The position numbers and the translations under genes were made by a program. A stretch of 38,293 bases of DNA from Bacteroidales bacterium. Its GTDB lineage: Bacteria; Bacteroidota; Bacteroidia; Bacteroidales; PUMT01. Below the pieces are notes generated by a model. That model searched no databases and was not told the origin of the DNA. It was given only the letters and a program-made list of their open reading frames with translations. Positions 8,291 through 17,706 of this stretch are shown piece after piece. Location: assembly GCA_007125955.1 (NCBI GenBank), contig SLCF01000093.1, positions 1-38,293 on the forward strand, written 5' to 3'. Positions within the stretch are counted from its first letter, which is position 1; every line of letters starts with the position of its first letter.

Positions 8291-9016
8291 TCAAGCAATT
8301 ATTCGCTTCAGACGGGAAAGGTACATCTGGATTGTATTTTCAAGTCCGAAATAGAGCGAGTCGGATATAAGAGCATGGCCTATTGACACTTCAAGGAGCC
8401 CAGGCACATTCTCATGAAAAAACCTGAGGTTCTCAAGGTTGAGGTCGTGACCGGCATTGAGCTCCAGACCATTTTCTCTTGCAATTCCGGCTGCATCAAC
8501 AAAGGGTTTTACCGCATTCTCCCTGTCTTCAGCGTAAGCAGTAGCATAAGCCTCTGTATATAACTCCACCCGGTCTGTACCGGTGACGGCAGCATGAACT
8601 ATATTTTCAGGTATTGTGTCAATAAAAATTGAGGTTCTGATCCCCTTCTCCTTCAAACGTGAGATCACATCTTTCAGGAAGTCGCGGTTTTTCAATGTAT
8701 CCCATCCCTGGTTTGAGGTAATGGCATCGGGTGGGTCGGGGACAAGTGTAACCTGGTGAGGCACTACTTTCAATACAAGCTCAAGAAAAGCAGGTGAAGG
8801 ATATCCTTCAACATTGAACTCGGTTTTCACAAGTGGTTTGAGATCTTCAACATCCCTGTACCTTATGTGTCTTTCATCCGGCCGGGGATGCACGGTTATC
8901 CCCTGGGCGCCGAACCTTTCACAGTCAACTGCAGCTTTCAGCAAATCGGGTAAATTGCCTCCCCTTGCATTTCTTAATGTGGCAATTTTGTTTATATTTA
9001 CGCTGAGTCTGGTCAT
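8291..9016 (-). CDS. pdxJ: Pyridoxine 5'-phosphate synthase
   Basis: This 241-residue TIM-barrel enzyme condenses 1-deoxy-D-xylulose 5-phosphate with 3-amino-2-oxopropyl phosphate to make pyridoxine 5'-phosphate. Family features are [17 protein letters not shown] at the N-terminus, [10 protein letters not shown] (His43, His50), the FNVEGYPS strand (Glu70), [10 protein letters not shown] and NAGHDLN (His190). Length is standard. It is divergent from the CBS protein with about 70 bases between them and leads into the hydrolase gene. Confidence 0.96.
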   Translation of the reverse strand: MTRLSVNINKIATLRNARGGNLPDLLKAAVDCERFGAQGITVHPRPDERHIRYRDVEDLKPLVKTEFNVEGYPSPAFLELVLKVVPHQVTLVPDPPDAITSNQGWDTLKNRDFLKDVISRLKEKGIRTSIFIDTIPENIVHAAVTGTDRVELYTEAYATAYAEDRENAVKPFVDAAGIARENGLELNAGHDLNLENLRFFHENVPGLLEVSIGHALISDSLYFGLENTIQMYLSRLKRIIA

Positions 9017-9048
9017 ACTATTCTTATATTAAGATCGTTTTGATTTTG

Positions 9049-9056
9049 CAAAATTA
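9049..9056 (-). promoter_or_regulatory. Candidate promoter -7 box of pdxJ
   Basis: Minus-strand TAATTTTG fits TAnnTTTG and lies about 33 bases before the pdxJ ATG in the short divergent gap. A -33 box is not clear. Confidence 0.35.
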
Positions 9057-9087
9057 ATAGTATTTTACGTTTTTGAAACAATTTTTT

Positions 9088-9753
9088 ATGCTGGCAAGAG
9101 ATCTCATATCTGACATTGTACCATCAATAAGAACATCCGACACAGGATCAGAAGCATTGAGCCTGATGGAAACCTTCAGGGTATTCCATTTGCCGATTGT
9201 AAATAACGTTGAGTTTCTGGGTCTGATTTCAGATAGTGATATATACGACCTTAACATGATTGACGAGCCAATTGGAAATCACAGGCTATCACTGTTCAGT
9301 CCCTTTGTATACAAAAACCAGCATATTTATGAAGTGGTTGAGATAGCTTCAAGACTGAGCCTTTCGGTTATACCGGTTCTCGATGAGAACAGGCATTACC
9401 TTGGCCTGATAACACAAAACGATCTGTTGCAATATGCGGCAAAGCTGTTTGCGCTCAAAAACCCCGGAGGGATAATTGTCCTTGAGATCAATCAGAACGA
9501 CTATTATCTCAGTCAGATTGCCCAGATAATAGAAAGCAACGATGTAAGGATACTGAGCATCTATGTCTCTTCAAGCGAAGATTCCACCAAAATGAATGTG
9601 ACCATCAAGGTAAACAGGAACGACCTTGCTCGTGTTATTCAGACCTTCATACGCTATGACTACAATATAAAGGCTTCATTTATGGAAGATGAAGAACTTG
9701 AAAGTTTTTACAAAAACCGCTATGAAGAGTTCATGCGTTACCTGAATGTTTAG
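9088..9753 (+). CDS. CBS-domain pair protein with ACT-like C-terminus
   Basis: From the ATG at 9088 this is a 221-residue protein; the frame stays open to a TTG at 9073 that I regard as upstream of the true start. Two CBS motifs occupy roughly residues 1-60 (ending LGLISDSDIYDL) and 68-125 (ending YLGLITQNDLL). CBS pairs usually sense adenosine nucleotides. The last third (from GGIIVLEINQNDYYL) looks like an ACT-type regulatory fold. The ligand and target are unknown. It sits directly before nadK, 39 bases away, a pairing I recall from other Bacteroidota, so a link to nucleotide status is plausible but inferred. Confidence 0.8.
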   Translation: MLARDLISDIVPSIRTSDTGSEALSLMETFRVFHLPIVNNVEFLGLISDSDIYDLNMIDEPIGNHRLSLFSPFVYKNQHIYEVVEIASRLSLSVIPVLDENRHYLGLITQNDLLQYAAKLFALKNPGGIIVLEINQNDYYLSQIAQIIESNDVRILSIYVSSSEDSTKMNVTIKVNRNDLARVIQTFIRYDYNIKASFMEDEELESFYKNRYEEFMRYLNV

Positions 9754-9792
9754 ACATTTAACATGAAGGCACTGTAAAAAACAATTACCCAT

Positions 9793-10671
9793 ATGAAGAT
9801 TGCGGTATACGGAAGAAGCTTCTCAAAAGATTTCTCAGGGAATGTAAGGGAACTGTTCCGGAAACTAAAAGGTTACAACGTTAATATTGCGGTTTTTGCC
9901 CCTTTCTACAGATTCCTGAAGGAGAAGGCAGGTTTCGACCCGGAGGTGCATTCAACCTATTCAGGTTACGAAGATTTTGAAACTGGAACCGATTTTGTTC
10001 TGTCAATTGGCGGCGACGGAACAATTCTTGAAAGTATATCACTGGTTAGAGATACCGGGATCCCCATTATCGGCATTAACAGCGGAAAGCTTGGATTCCT
10101 TGCAAGCATTGCAAAAGAGGAAATCAATGAGGCAATTGACAATATAATGAAAGGAAATTATTCCCTTGAGGAAAGAAGTCTAATACAGATTGTCTCGCCT
10201 GAAAATCTTTTCGGTAATTTCAGCTATTGCCTTAATGAGATCACCATTCAGAAAAAAAATTCAAAAATGATAACCATTCACACCTATCTGAACGGTGATT
10301 TTCTTAACTCCTACTGGGCGGACGGACTTATTATCTCAACCCCAACCGGTTCAACAGCCTACTCTCTGAGCACAGGGGGCCCCATAATAACCCCGGATTC
10401 CGGTGTTTTTATTGTTTCGCCTATAGCGCCGCATAACCTTACAGTGAGACCGCTGGTAATACCGGACAAAAATGAGATCACTCTTGAAGTGGACTTCAGG
10501 TACAGCGAGTTTCTTGTTTCAATGGATTTTTATACGTCCAGTCTTGAAAACAGCATGAAAATTGTTTTGAAGAAAGCACCATTTACAATAAGGCTGGTTA
10601 ACCTGAATTACCAGAATTTTTACAGCACACTCAGGAACAAACTCATGTGGGGAGTTGATAAACGCAACTGA
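9793..10671 (+). CDS. nadK: NAD kinase
   Basis: This 292-residue cytoplasmic enzyme phosphorylates NAD to NADP. The catalytic GGDGT motif is at residues 73-77 (SIGGDGTILES), followed by GINSGKLGFLA, the conserved LNE segment and TPTGSTAYSLSTGGP (residues 183-197), all hallmarks of the family. Length is normal. It follows the CBS gene by 39 bases and is probably in the same transcript; a 206-base gap separates it from the PorG-like genes. Confidence 0.96.
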   Translation: MKIAVYGRSFSKDFSGNVRELFRKLKGYNVNIAVFAPFYRFLKEKAGFDPEVHSTYSGYEDFETGTDFVLSIGGDGTILESISLVRDTGIPIIGINSGKLGFLASIAKEEINEAIDNIMKGNYSLEERSLIQIVSPENLFGNFSYCLNEITIQKKNSKMITIHTYLNGDFLNSYWADGLIISTPTGSTAYSLSTGGPIITPDSGVFIVSPIAPHNLTVRPLVIPDKNEITLEVDFRYSEFLVSMDFYTSSLENSMKIVLKKAPFTIRLVNLNYQNFYSTLRNKLMWGVDKRN

Positions 10672-10877
10672 TGTTTTGAGAGGCGGCTTGCATATTGAAA
10701 ATAAAAAACAATTTCCCTCATTGTTAATGTTTAATTTTTAAATAAATTTATAACTTGCTACGTTAAAAACTCTTTTAATACTAAAAGTCGGGGAAACAGG
10801 ATTTTTTTTTTGTTTTTTCCAAACGTATACCTGTTATTTACGTAGAAATATATTAAACAAAAGCTAAAATATTCGGG
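10672..10877. other. AT-rich gap before the PorG-like genes
   Basis: The gap contains a ten-base T run at about 10802-10811 and a second T-rich stretch shortly after, but no hairpin directly before them. No clear TAnnTTTG box is visible. It probably carries the promoter of the outer-membrane block. Confidence 0.3.
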
Positions 10878-11606
10878 ATGGTAAAGAAAGCACTGCTGTT
10901 TTTATCACTTTTTGCTGCTTCTGCATTAATTACCTGGTCGCAACCATGGCGGTCTACCCCTTTTGAAATTTATGGTGGACTGGGAACTGCAAATTATTTC
11001 GGGGATATCGGAGGCACACCCGATGAAGACAACCTCTACGGTATAAAGGATTTTGAGTTTCTGCAAACACGGCCATCACTCACAGCAGGCCTGAGGTATA
11101 ACTTTCACTATTTGTTTTCGTTGAATACGGGTGTTACATTTGGTTGGCTCAGCGGAAACGATGAGGGGGGACGTAATGAAGCAAGGGGTTATACTTTTAA
11201 TACACTCTTTTTTGAACCTTCAACCAAAGTGGAAGTATACTTCCTGAAGGATTATCCCTTCAGGGCAAGAAGAACCGACAGAAAAGGAAGAATTGCAAGT
11301 TATTCTACGCTATCAACATACTTTTTTGGAGGTTTCGGAGGAATCTTCTTTCAGGTAATACCGAACGATGCATTGAAAGAGAGGCGGGAACGGGACAATA
11401 TACAACACGGAAATGCTGCCCTGGTTTTGCCCGTTGGACTGGGTCTCAAGCTGGGCATTGGTTATGAGACCGATATTGGTATAGAGATAGGAGGAAGATA
11501 CACTACAAGCGATTATATTGACGGATTCACTTCAGATTTTGCCAGGCACAATGATGTTTACTACATTACAACCATAAATCTGGTGTACAGGTTCAGCGAG
11601 TTTTAG
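10878..11606 (+). CDS. PorG-like (DUF6089-type) outer-membrane barrel protein
   Basis: This 242-residue protein has a signal peptide (MVKKALLFLSLFAASALITW) and then FEIYGGLGTANYFGDIGG, the same opening as the next gene's GGFTGTSYYMGDI. Alternating aromatic strands up to a terminal INLVYRFSEF fit a small outer-membrane beta barrel. The DUF6089 family includes PorG of the type IX secretion system, so a role in secretion or envelope assembly is possible, but I cannot tell PorG itself from paralogs here. It lies 34 bases before its apparent paralog and upstream of uppS-bamA. Confidence 0.68.
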   Translation: MVKKALLFLSLFAASALITWSQPWRSTPFEIYGGLGTANYFGDIGGTPDEDNLYGIKDFEFLQTRPSLTAGLRYNFHYLFSLNTGVTFGWLSGNDEGGRNEARGYTFNTLFFEPSTKVEVYFLKDYPFRARRTDRKGRIASYSTLSTYFFGGFGGIFFQVIPNDALKERRERDNIQHGNAALVLPVGLGLKLGIGYETDIGIEIGGRYTTSDYIDGFTSDFARHNDVYYITTINLVYRFSEF

Positions 11607-11640
11607 CCGTGTCATCGTTTTTCGTTCAAATCTTTTTGAA

Positions 11641-12300
11641 ATGAAAAAATCAGCAATAATCATAACTTCCCTTCTTTTTTCATTTTATGCGGTTGCGCAG
11701 GAAGGTATTGAATTTGGTGGTTTCACCGGCACATCCTACTATATGGGGGATATAAATCCTTCCAAACATTTTTATTCTGTCTCCCCTGCTTTTGGTGGTT
11801 TGATGAAATACAACCTCAACGAACACTATTCGGTAAGGACATCTGTAAATTTCGGACGGCTTTTTGCAGATGACAATGATTTTGACAAAGCTATGCAGCA
11901 ACACAGGGGAGCCTCTTTTGAAACAGGTTTTATGGATCTGTCCCTGATGATGGAATTCAATTTCCTGCCTTTTGAAACAACTATCTTCAGAAAAGGATTC
12001 AGTCCTTTTGTTGCCGGCGGAATCTCTTACATGTTTATTGCAGGAAACTCCGGCCCTTCATCAAGTTACCTCAACCTCCCGTTCGGTGTCGGTATAAAAT
12101 ACGGAATATCCAAAAAAGTGACAATTGGTGCCGAATGGCTTATGAAAAAAACTTTTTCCGATGAAATTGACGGAATAATAAATTTCGGTCAAAAAACCGA
12201 TCCTTCTTTGATTCATAATAATGATTGGGTATCTTTGGCAGGTTTTTTCATTACGATCAAACCTTTTGAAAGAAAGGGAGATTGTCCTGTGTACTGGTAA
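11641..12300 (+). CDS. DUF6089 family protein, PorG-like outer-membrane barrel
   Basis: This 219-residue protein has a signal peptide ending at AVAQ and the DUF6089 opening IEFGGFTGTSYYMGDINP, followed by strands such as AFGGLMKYNLNEHYSVRTSVNFGRL. PorG-type proteins are outer-membrane partners of type IX secretion in some Bacteroidota. It ends in an unusual short tail, PFERKGDCPVYW. It directly precedes uppS (12 bases), an arrangement I recall as conserved in the phylum, which supports the family call. Whether this organism runs type IX secretion cannot be judged from the window. Confidence 0.75.
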   Translation: MKKSAIIITSLLFSFYAVAQEGIEFGGFTGTSYYMGDINPSKHFYSVSPAFGGLMKYNLNEHYSVRTSVNFGRLFADDNDFDKAMQQHRGASFETGFMDLSLMMEFNFLPFETTIFRKGFSPFVAGGISYMFIAGNSGPSSSYLNLPFGVGIKYGISKKVTIGAEWLMKKTFSDEIDGIINFGQKTDPSLIHNNDWVSLAGFFITIKPFERKGDCPVYW

Positions 12301-12312
12301 CATTTAAACAGA

Positions 12313-13047
12313 ATGTCACTGAAGGATAAAATAATAATCAGCAAACTGCCTGAGCATATTGCCGTAATAATGGACGGTAACGGACGCTGGGCAAGGGAAA
12401 AAGGCTATGAGCGGATATTCGGGCACCAGAACGGGGTAAAGGCGGTAAGAAATGTTGTTGAAGCTGCAGGAGATCTGGGTTTAAAGTACCTTACCCTGTT
12501 TGCATTTTCCAAAGAGAACTGGTGCAGGCCAAGAAGCGAAATCGATGCTTTGATGGATCTTATGGCCACAACCATTAATTCAGAGACTGAAACACTAATT
12601 AAGAACAACATCCGTTTGTTAATAATTGGAGACCGGGTTCGTTTGCCCTCGCGTATTAACGGGGAGTTGAATGAGGTAACGGAGGCAACCAAAAATAATA
12701 CCGGACTGACTCTCGTTATTGCATTAAGTTACAGTTCAAGATGGGAAATTACCCGGGCAACGGCAAAAATTTGTGAGGATATTAAAGCCGGAAAACTAAA
12801 GGAGATAAATGAAGAGATTTTCAACAGTTACCTGGCAACATCCGGGATCCCTGACCCCGAGCTGCTTATAAGAACCAGCGGGGAGTTCAGGATAAGCAAT
12901 TTCCTTTTGTGGCAAATTGCTTATGCAGAAATGTATTTTACAAAAACACTTTGGCCTGATTTTGGAAAGGAAGATTTTTACGAAGCAATTATAAGTTTTC
13001 AGAACAGGGAAAGAAGGTTCGGTAAAACGGGCGAACAATCAAAATGA
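12313..13047 (+). CDS. uppS: Isoprenyl transferase (undecaprenyl diphosphate synthase)
   Basis: This 244-residue cis-prenyltransferase builds undecaprenyl diphosphate, the lipid carrier for peptidoglycan and surface glycans. The catalytic MDGNGRWAR motif (Asp21) near the N-terminus, the FGHQNG segment, TLFAFSKENWCRP and RTSGEFRISNFLLWQIAYAE are all diagnostic. Length is standard. It is followed after 23 bases by bamA, the usual Bacteroidota order. Confidence 0.96.
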   Translation: MSLKDKIIISKLPEHIAVIMDGNGRWAREKGYERIFGHQNGVKAVRNVVEAAGDLGLKYLTLFAFSKENWCRPRSEIDALMDLMATTINSETETLIKNNIRLLIIGDRVRLPSRINGELNEVTEATKNNTGLTLVIALSYSSRWEITRATAKICEDIKAGKLKEINEEIFNSYLATSGIPDPELLIRTSGEFRISNFLLWQIAYAEMYFTKTLWPDFGKEDFYEAIISFQNRERRFGKTGEQSK

Positions 13048-13070
13048 AAGTATAACAACCAAAAGGGAAG

Positions 13071-15551
13071 ATGAAGATGTTGAAAAGAATTAAATTTTTA
13101 CTTATCCTGGTCTTGTGCGGCACTTTTTTGAATGCCCAGGAGACCGAACTGCCGGTAATGGATTACTCCTCCCCCCGGGATTACATTATAGGCGGCATTA
13201 CTGTATCCGGGGTGAACTACATTGATCATTACGTTGTGATCGGGTTGTCCGGACTGGAAGTCGGGAGCAGGATAACCGTCCCGGGCGAAGCCATATCCGG
13301 TGCAATTGAAAAACTTTGGAACCAGGGGCTCTTTTCGGATGTAAGGATTACTGCAACAAAAATCGAGAACAACAACATTTACCTTGACATATACCTGGAA
13401 GAGCCTCCCAGGTTGTCAACCTTCACTATAGAAGGATTGAGAAGATCTGAAGAACAAGATCTTACAAAAAAACTCAATCTCCGAAGCGGAACCATGGTGA
13501 CCAGTAACACTCTTAACAAAACCGAAAATACAATAAATACATTCCTTATTTCCAAAGGATTTTTCAATGCCGATATAAACATAAATGTTGCCGACGACCC
13601 GGAATTGCCAAATCGTGTTATTCTGGATATTGATATAGACAAAAATGACAGGGTAAGGATAGCGGATATAAATTTCAGCGGGAATGAGGCTTTTTCCGAT
13701 TTCCGGCTTGAAAGAAATATGAGTAATACCAAGAAAAGAAGCCTTCTCAATATCTTCAAGTCGTCAAAATTTATACGGTCGGATTTTGAAGAAGACCTTG
13801 AGGAGATTATTACATGGTACAATGAAAACGGTTACAGGGATGCAAAAATAGTTGCAGATTCGGTTTACCTGATTAGCGAAAACCGTATTGAAATTGACAT
13901 TGATATCGAAGAGGGGAAAAAATACTATTTCAGGGAGATTGACTGGGTTGGCAACACAAAATACCCGTCAGAATACCTGGAATTTGTACTGGGAATTGAA
14001 AAAGGTGATGTTTATGATCAAACAAGGCTGACCAGCAGGCTTCAGTTGGATGACAACTCTGTAAGCTCACTTTATCTTGATGACGGATATCTCTTTTTCC
14101 AGGTAGTCCCGGTTGAAACCCGGGTTGAAGAAGACTCTATTGACCTTGAGATGAGGATCAGGGAGGGTGAGCAGGCAAGGATAAACCGGATTATCATTAC
14201 CGGCAATGATAAAACAAATGAGCATGTTATACGCAGGGAGCTCAGGACAAAACCGGGACAGCTGTTCAGCAAGACCGCCATCATAAGGAGCCAGCGTGAG
14301 CTTGCCAACCTTGGGCATTTTAACCCTGAAGCCCTTGATGTAAGGCCAATACCAAACCCTGACGACGGTACAGTTGACATAGAATATGTTGTAGAAGAAC
14401 AGGCTAATGACCAGCTTGAAATATCCGGAGGATGGGGTGCAGGAATGCTTATTGGCACTCTTGGGGTGCGTTTTAACAACTTTTCAACAAGAAATATTTT
14501 CAACAAGGATGCCTGGAGGCCTTTGCCGTCGGGTGACGGGCAAACTCTAAGCATACGCGCCCAGTCAAACGGATCGTATTACCAGGCTTACAATATCAGT
14601 TTTATTGAACCATACGTGGGAGGTATAAAGCCCAACTCTCTGTCACTTTCAGCTTTCCATACTATACAAACTGACATATATGACCGGACAGTACAGGAGG
14701 GCTCTTCAATAAAGATATCTGGGGCTTCTGTCGGTTTCGGACAGCGTCTTAGCAAGCCTGACGATTTTTTTACACTTTATAATGAAATAAGCTACCAGAA
14801 TTATAACCTGAACGAATGGACTGGTTACTTCCTTTTCTCAGACGGGCAGTCGAATAACCTGAGCTTTAAGACATCATTCGGCAGGAACTCCATAGACCAG
14901 CCTATCTATCCCCGCAGGGGAAACACCTTTAACCTCACTTTGCAACTGACACCACCCTATTCGTTAATAAACGACAAGGATTATACTCAAATGGATCCTC
15001 GCGAGAAATACAAATGGATTGAATACCATAAATGGACTTTTGAAGGGAAATGGTACACCAGTATTGCAGGTGATTTTGTATTCTATTCAGGGGCACAGTT
15101 CGGTATTCTCGGGCATTATAACAGCGATATAGGACCGTCACCCTTTGAAGGATTTGACATTGGAGGAGACGGTATGACAGGATACAACCTTTACGGAAGG
15201 GAAACAATATCATTGAGGGGTTACGAGAACGGTTCCATCACGCCGATAAGGGACGGAAGCAAGGCCGGTAACCTTTACAATAAATTTACAATGGAGTTAA
15301 GATACCCCATATCACTTAATCCGCAGGCAACGATATACGTACTCGGGTTCATTGAAGGGGGTAATGCATGGTATAACACAAGGGAATTTGAGCCGTTTTC
15401 AATAAAACGTTCGGCAGGTATTGGTGTAAGGGCATTCCTGCCCATGTTCGGTATGCTGGGTGTTGACTGGGGCTACGGGTTTGATGAGATACCTCACAGG
15501 CCCGGGGCCAATAAAGGACAGATTCACTTTGTGCTGGGACAGGAATTCTAA
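13071..15551 (+). CDS. bamA: Outer-membrane protein assembly factor BamA (Omp85)
   Basis: This 826-residue protein inserts beta-barrel proteins into the outer membrane. A signal peptide (ending FLNAQ) is followed by about five POTRA repeats (to roughly residue 445), recognisable from repeated elements such as ITVSGVNYIDHYVV, FTIEGLRRSEEQ, INFSGNEAF, IDWVGNTKYP and IIITGNDKTNEHVI. The C-terminal barrel carries the loop-6 motif LRGY (around residue 716) and ends in the classical HFVLGQEF with terminal Phe. Length matches BamA of the phylum. It is followed by two Skp-like chaperones. Confidence 0.95.
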   Translation: MKMLKRIKFLLILVLCGTFLNAQETELPVMDYSSPRDYIIGGITVSGVNYIDHYVVIGLSGLEVGSRITVPGEAISGAIEKLWNQGLFSDVRITATKIENNNIYLDIYLEEPPRLSTFTIEGLRRSEEQDLTKKLNLRSGTMVTSNTLNKTENTINTFLISKGFFNADININVADDPELPNRVILDIDIDKNDRVRIADINFSGNEAFSDFRLERNMSNTKKRSLLNIFKSSKFIRSDFEEDLEEIITWYNENGYRDAKIVADSVYLISENRIEIDIDIEEGKKYYFREIDWVGNTKYPSEYLEFVLGIEKGDVYDQTRLTSRLQLDDNSVSSLYLDDGYLFFQVVPVETRVEEDSIDLEMRIREGEQARINRIIITGNDKTNEHVIRRELRTKPGQLFSKTAIIRSQRELANLGHFNPEALDVRPIPNPDDGTVDIEYVVEEQANDQLEISGGWGAGMLIGTLGVRFNNFSTRNIFNKDAWRPLPSGDGQTLSIRAQSNGSYYQAYNISFIEPYVGGIKPNSLSLSAFHTIQTDIYDRTVQEGSSIKISGASVGFGQRLSKPDDFFTLYNEISYQNYNLNEWTGYFLFSDGQSNNLSFKTSFGRNSIDQPIYPRRGNTFNLTLQLTPPYSLINDKDYTQMDPREKYKWIEYHKWTFEGKWYTSIAGDFVFYSGAQFGILGHYNSDIGPSPFEGFDIGGDGMTGYNLYGRETISLRGYENGSITPIRDGSKAGNLYNKFTMELRYPISLNPQATIYVLGFIEGGNAWYNTREFEPFSIKRSAGIGVRAFLPMFGMLGVDWGYGFDEIPHRPGANKGQIHFVLGQEF

Positions 15552-15574
15552 AATTTTAACCAAAATAGCGACCA

Positions 15575-16087
15575 ATGAAAAAAATAGTCCTTATAACAGC
15601 AGTTCTTCTTTTATCATTACAGGCCAGCAGCCAGGCTCAGCGTTATGCATTTGTTGACACCGATTATATCCTTAACAATATACCTGCATACAGGTCAGCC
15701 CAGGAGCAAATGGACGAGCTTATAGCCGGATGGGAAAAGGAGATAGAGGATATATACAACAGAATTGAGCAGATGTACCGCAATTTCCAGTCGGAAAGAG
15801 CACTTATGTCGGAAGAGATGAGAAAAAGAAGGGAAAATGAAATAATCGGCCTGGAAGCTGAGGCCAAAGAGTTGCAGCACAAATATTTCGGACCGGAAGG
15901 GGAAATGAACCAGAAGCAGGAAGAGCTTATCGGTCCCATACAGGATCAGGTTTACAATGCAGTTGCAGAAATTGCAGAAGAGGGGAATTATGCCGTTATA
16001 TTTGATATGGCAAACTCACCCACACTTCTGTACACCGATCCGAGATACGATCTCAGTGATGAAGTTCTTGCAAAACTGGGTTACTGA
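15575..16087 (+). CDS. OmpH/Skp family periplasmic chaperone, first copy
   Basis: This 170-residue protein has a signal peptide (to SSQA) and the OmpH start QRYAFVDTDYILNNIPAY. A long charged coiled-coil region follows (about residues 45-115), then the conserved closing segment YAVIFDMANSPTLLYTDPRYDLSDEVL. Skp proteins hold unfolded outer-membrane proteins in the periplasm on their way to BamA. It lies 23 bases after bamA. The second copy downstream differs enough to be an old duplication. Confidence 0.9.
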   Translation: MKKIVLITAVLLLSLQASSQAQRYAFVDTDYILNNIPAYRSAQEQMDELIAGWEKEIEDIYNRIEQMYRNFQSERALMSEEMRKRRENEIIGLEAEAKELQHKYFGPEGEMNQKQEELIGPIQDQVYNAVAEIAEEGNYAVIFDMANSPTLLYTDPRYDLSDEVLAKLGY

Positions 16088-16216
16088 CATCGAAACTTAT
16101 CAAATATCCTGAGCCGGAGTCGATTTTTAAACTGAAATATAAACTAGAAATATTATTCAGCATATTAAATAAAAACAAATATTGATTACTAATTGTTAAA
16201 AATTTAAATTGTCGAG

Positions 16217-16738
16217 ATGAAAAAAATTTTAAAACCGTTATTTCTGGTCGCATTATTGTTGATGATCGGAGCAGGCAGTTACGCCCAGCAGAATCTAAAA
16301 TTCGGGCACATAGACTCAAATGAGCTTCTCAGGAATATGCCTGAAAGGGAGGCAGCACAAAGGGAATTGCAGAAAGAGGAAGAGAAGCTGATAGAACAGC
16401 TGGAGTTTATGCAGGTTGAATTCAATCAGAAGCTTCAGCAATTTACTGAACAGCAGGACACTCTCACATCACTTGTGAGACAGATGAGAGAAAGGGAGCT
16501 GAATGAGATCCAGGAAAGAATAAGGCAATTCCAGGCAACTGCCCAGGAAGATCTCCAGAGAAAGCAGATGGAGTTGCTGCAACCAATTTTCGAAAAAATT
16601 GAAAAAGCAATTTCAAAAGTTGCCGAAGAGGAGGATTTGATATATGTTTTCGATATAAGCGGAAATTCTATTTTATATCACGGCAATCAGAGCATGGACA
16701 TTCAGCCTCTTGTTAAAAGAGAGCTGGGAATTGAATAA
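16217..16738 (+). CDS. OmpH/Skp family periplasmic chaperone, second copy
   Basis: This 173-residue protein has a signal peptide ending at SYAQ and then LKFGHIDSNELLRNMPERE, the family opening. The middle (about residues 45-120) is rich in Glu, Gln, Lys and Arg with coiled-coil character. It ends LIYVFDISGNSILYHGNQSMDIQPLVKRELGIE. It is presumably the partner or backup of the first copy in delivering barrels to BamA. The 129-base gap before it is AT-rich and may hold its own promoter. A strong terminator follows. Confidence 0.9.
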   Translation: MKKILKPLFLVALLLMIGAGSYAQQNLKFGHIDSNELLRNMPEREAAQRELQKEEEKLIEQLEFMQVEFNQKLQQFTEQQDTLTSLVRQMRERELNEIQERIRQFQATAQEDLQRKQMELLQPIFEKIEKAISKVAEEEDLIYVFDISGNSILYHGNQSMDIQPLVKRELGIE

Positions 16739-16760
16739 TCCCTTTGCGATGCTCAGAAAA

Positions 16761-16793
16761 AATACCATCCTTTCAGTGGGATGGTATTTTTTT
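16761..16793 (+). terminator. Rho-independent terminator after ompH
   Basis: A perfect 10-base stem (AATACCATCC at 16761-16770 with GGATGGTATT at 16779-16788) encloses an 8-base loop and runs into a T tract (16787-16793). It lies 23 bases after the second ompH stop and closes the uppS-bamA-ompH block. Confidence 0.9.
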
Positions 16794-16887
16794 CTATCTG
16801 CCGGTTGATCTGACTTCAAATTTGCCTATAAGAATTTAATTACTTTTCTTTGTTGCAGATCAATTTGATATAAGAGCATTTACTATA

Positions 16888-17700
16888 ATGAGACTACAGC
16901 CAGATCAGCCGCTTGGCATATTTGATTCAGGCCTGGGAGGTCTAACTGTTGCTTCGGCAATCAAGCAGTTACTCCCGGATGAGCAGATTATCTACTTTGG
17001 TGACACTGCTCACCTGCCATACGGGGATAAATCATCAGACTCGATAATTCATTATTCGGGCAAAATAGCAGAATTCCTGCTTGAACGTAACTGCAAAACA
17101 GTACTGGTAGCATGCAACACCGCATCAGCAACAGCCTATGCCGGTCTCCTCGACAAATTTGGTGACAAGGCTCTGGTAATGGATGTTATTGATCCGGTAG
17201 TAGACTACGTAACCGAAAAATTCCCTTCATCAAAAACAGGAGTGATCGGAACAAAGAACACAATAAACAGCAACACCTATCCTCTCAACATAAGGGAAAA
17301 GATACCAGTGGCAAATGTTGTTTCAATGGCCACGCCGCTGCTTGTCCCAATGATAGAAGAAGGCTTCATATACGACGATATAAGCAATGCCATAATAAGG
17401 TCATATCTTTCAAATGAATTGCTTGACGGGATTGAAGTGCTTATCCTGGGTTGCACTCACTATCCCATAATCAAGAACCAGATCAGAAAATATTATAATT
17501 TCCGTATTGAGGTAATCGATTCTGCAGAAATAGTTGCAAGACACCTTAAGGAAAAGCTCGCATCTGAAAATCTCCTTGCAAGTGAAAGAAAATCGGAAGA
17601 CTTGTTTTATGTATCAGATTTCACCGAATACTTCGGGAAAATTGCAAGGATGTTTTTTGACAGCAACATCAATCTCTCAAAATCGGACCTCTGGAAATAG
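16888..17700 (+). CDS. murI: Glutamate racemase
   Basis: This 270-residue cytoplasmic enzyme supplies D-glutamate for peptidoglycan. The fingerprints are IFDSGLGGLTV with Asp13, the first catalytic cysteine in VACNTASATAY (Cys76), and the second in LGCTHYP (Cys189, His191). Length is standard. It stands alone after the ompH terminator and is convergent with the carbonic anhydrase gene, with only 6 bases between their stops. Confidence 0.96.
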   Translation: MRLQPDQPLGIFDSGLGGLTVASAIKQLLPDEQIIYFGDTAHLPYGDKSSDSIIHYSGKIAEFLLERNCKTVLVACNTASATAYAGLLDKFGDKALVMDVIDPVVDYVTEKFPSSKTGVIGTKNTINSNTYPLNIREKIPVANVVSMATPLLVPMIEEGFIYDDISNAIIRSYLSNELLDGIEVLILGCTHYPIIKNQIRKYYNFRIEVIDSAEIVARHLKEKLASENLLASERKSEDLFYVSDFTEYFGKIARMFFDSNINLSKSDLWK

Positions 17701-17706
17701 CCTTCA

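Noticed and set aside
9073-9087. TTG start at 9073 for the CBS protein
   Set aside because: The ATG at 9088 gives a normal CBS N-terminus, and the five added residues have no support.
10802-10822. T runs before the first PorG-like gene as a terminator of nadK
   Set aside because: No stem precedes the T runs closely enough to form an intrinsic terminator.
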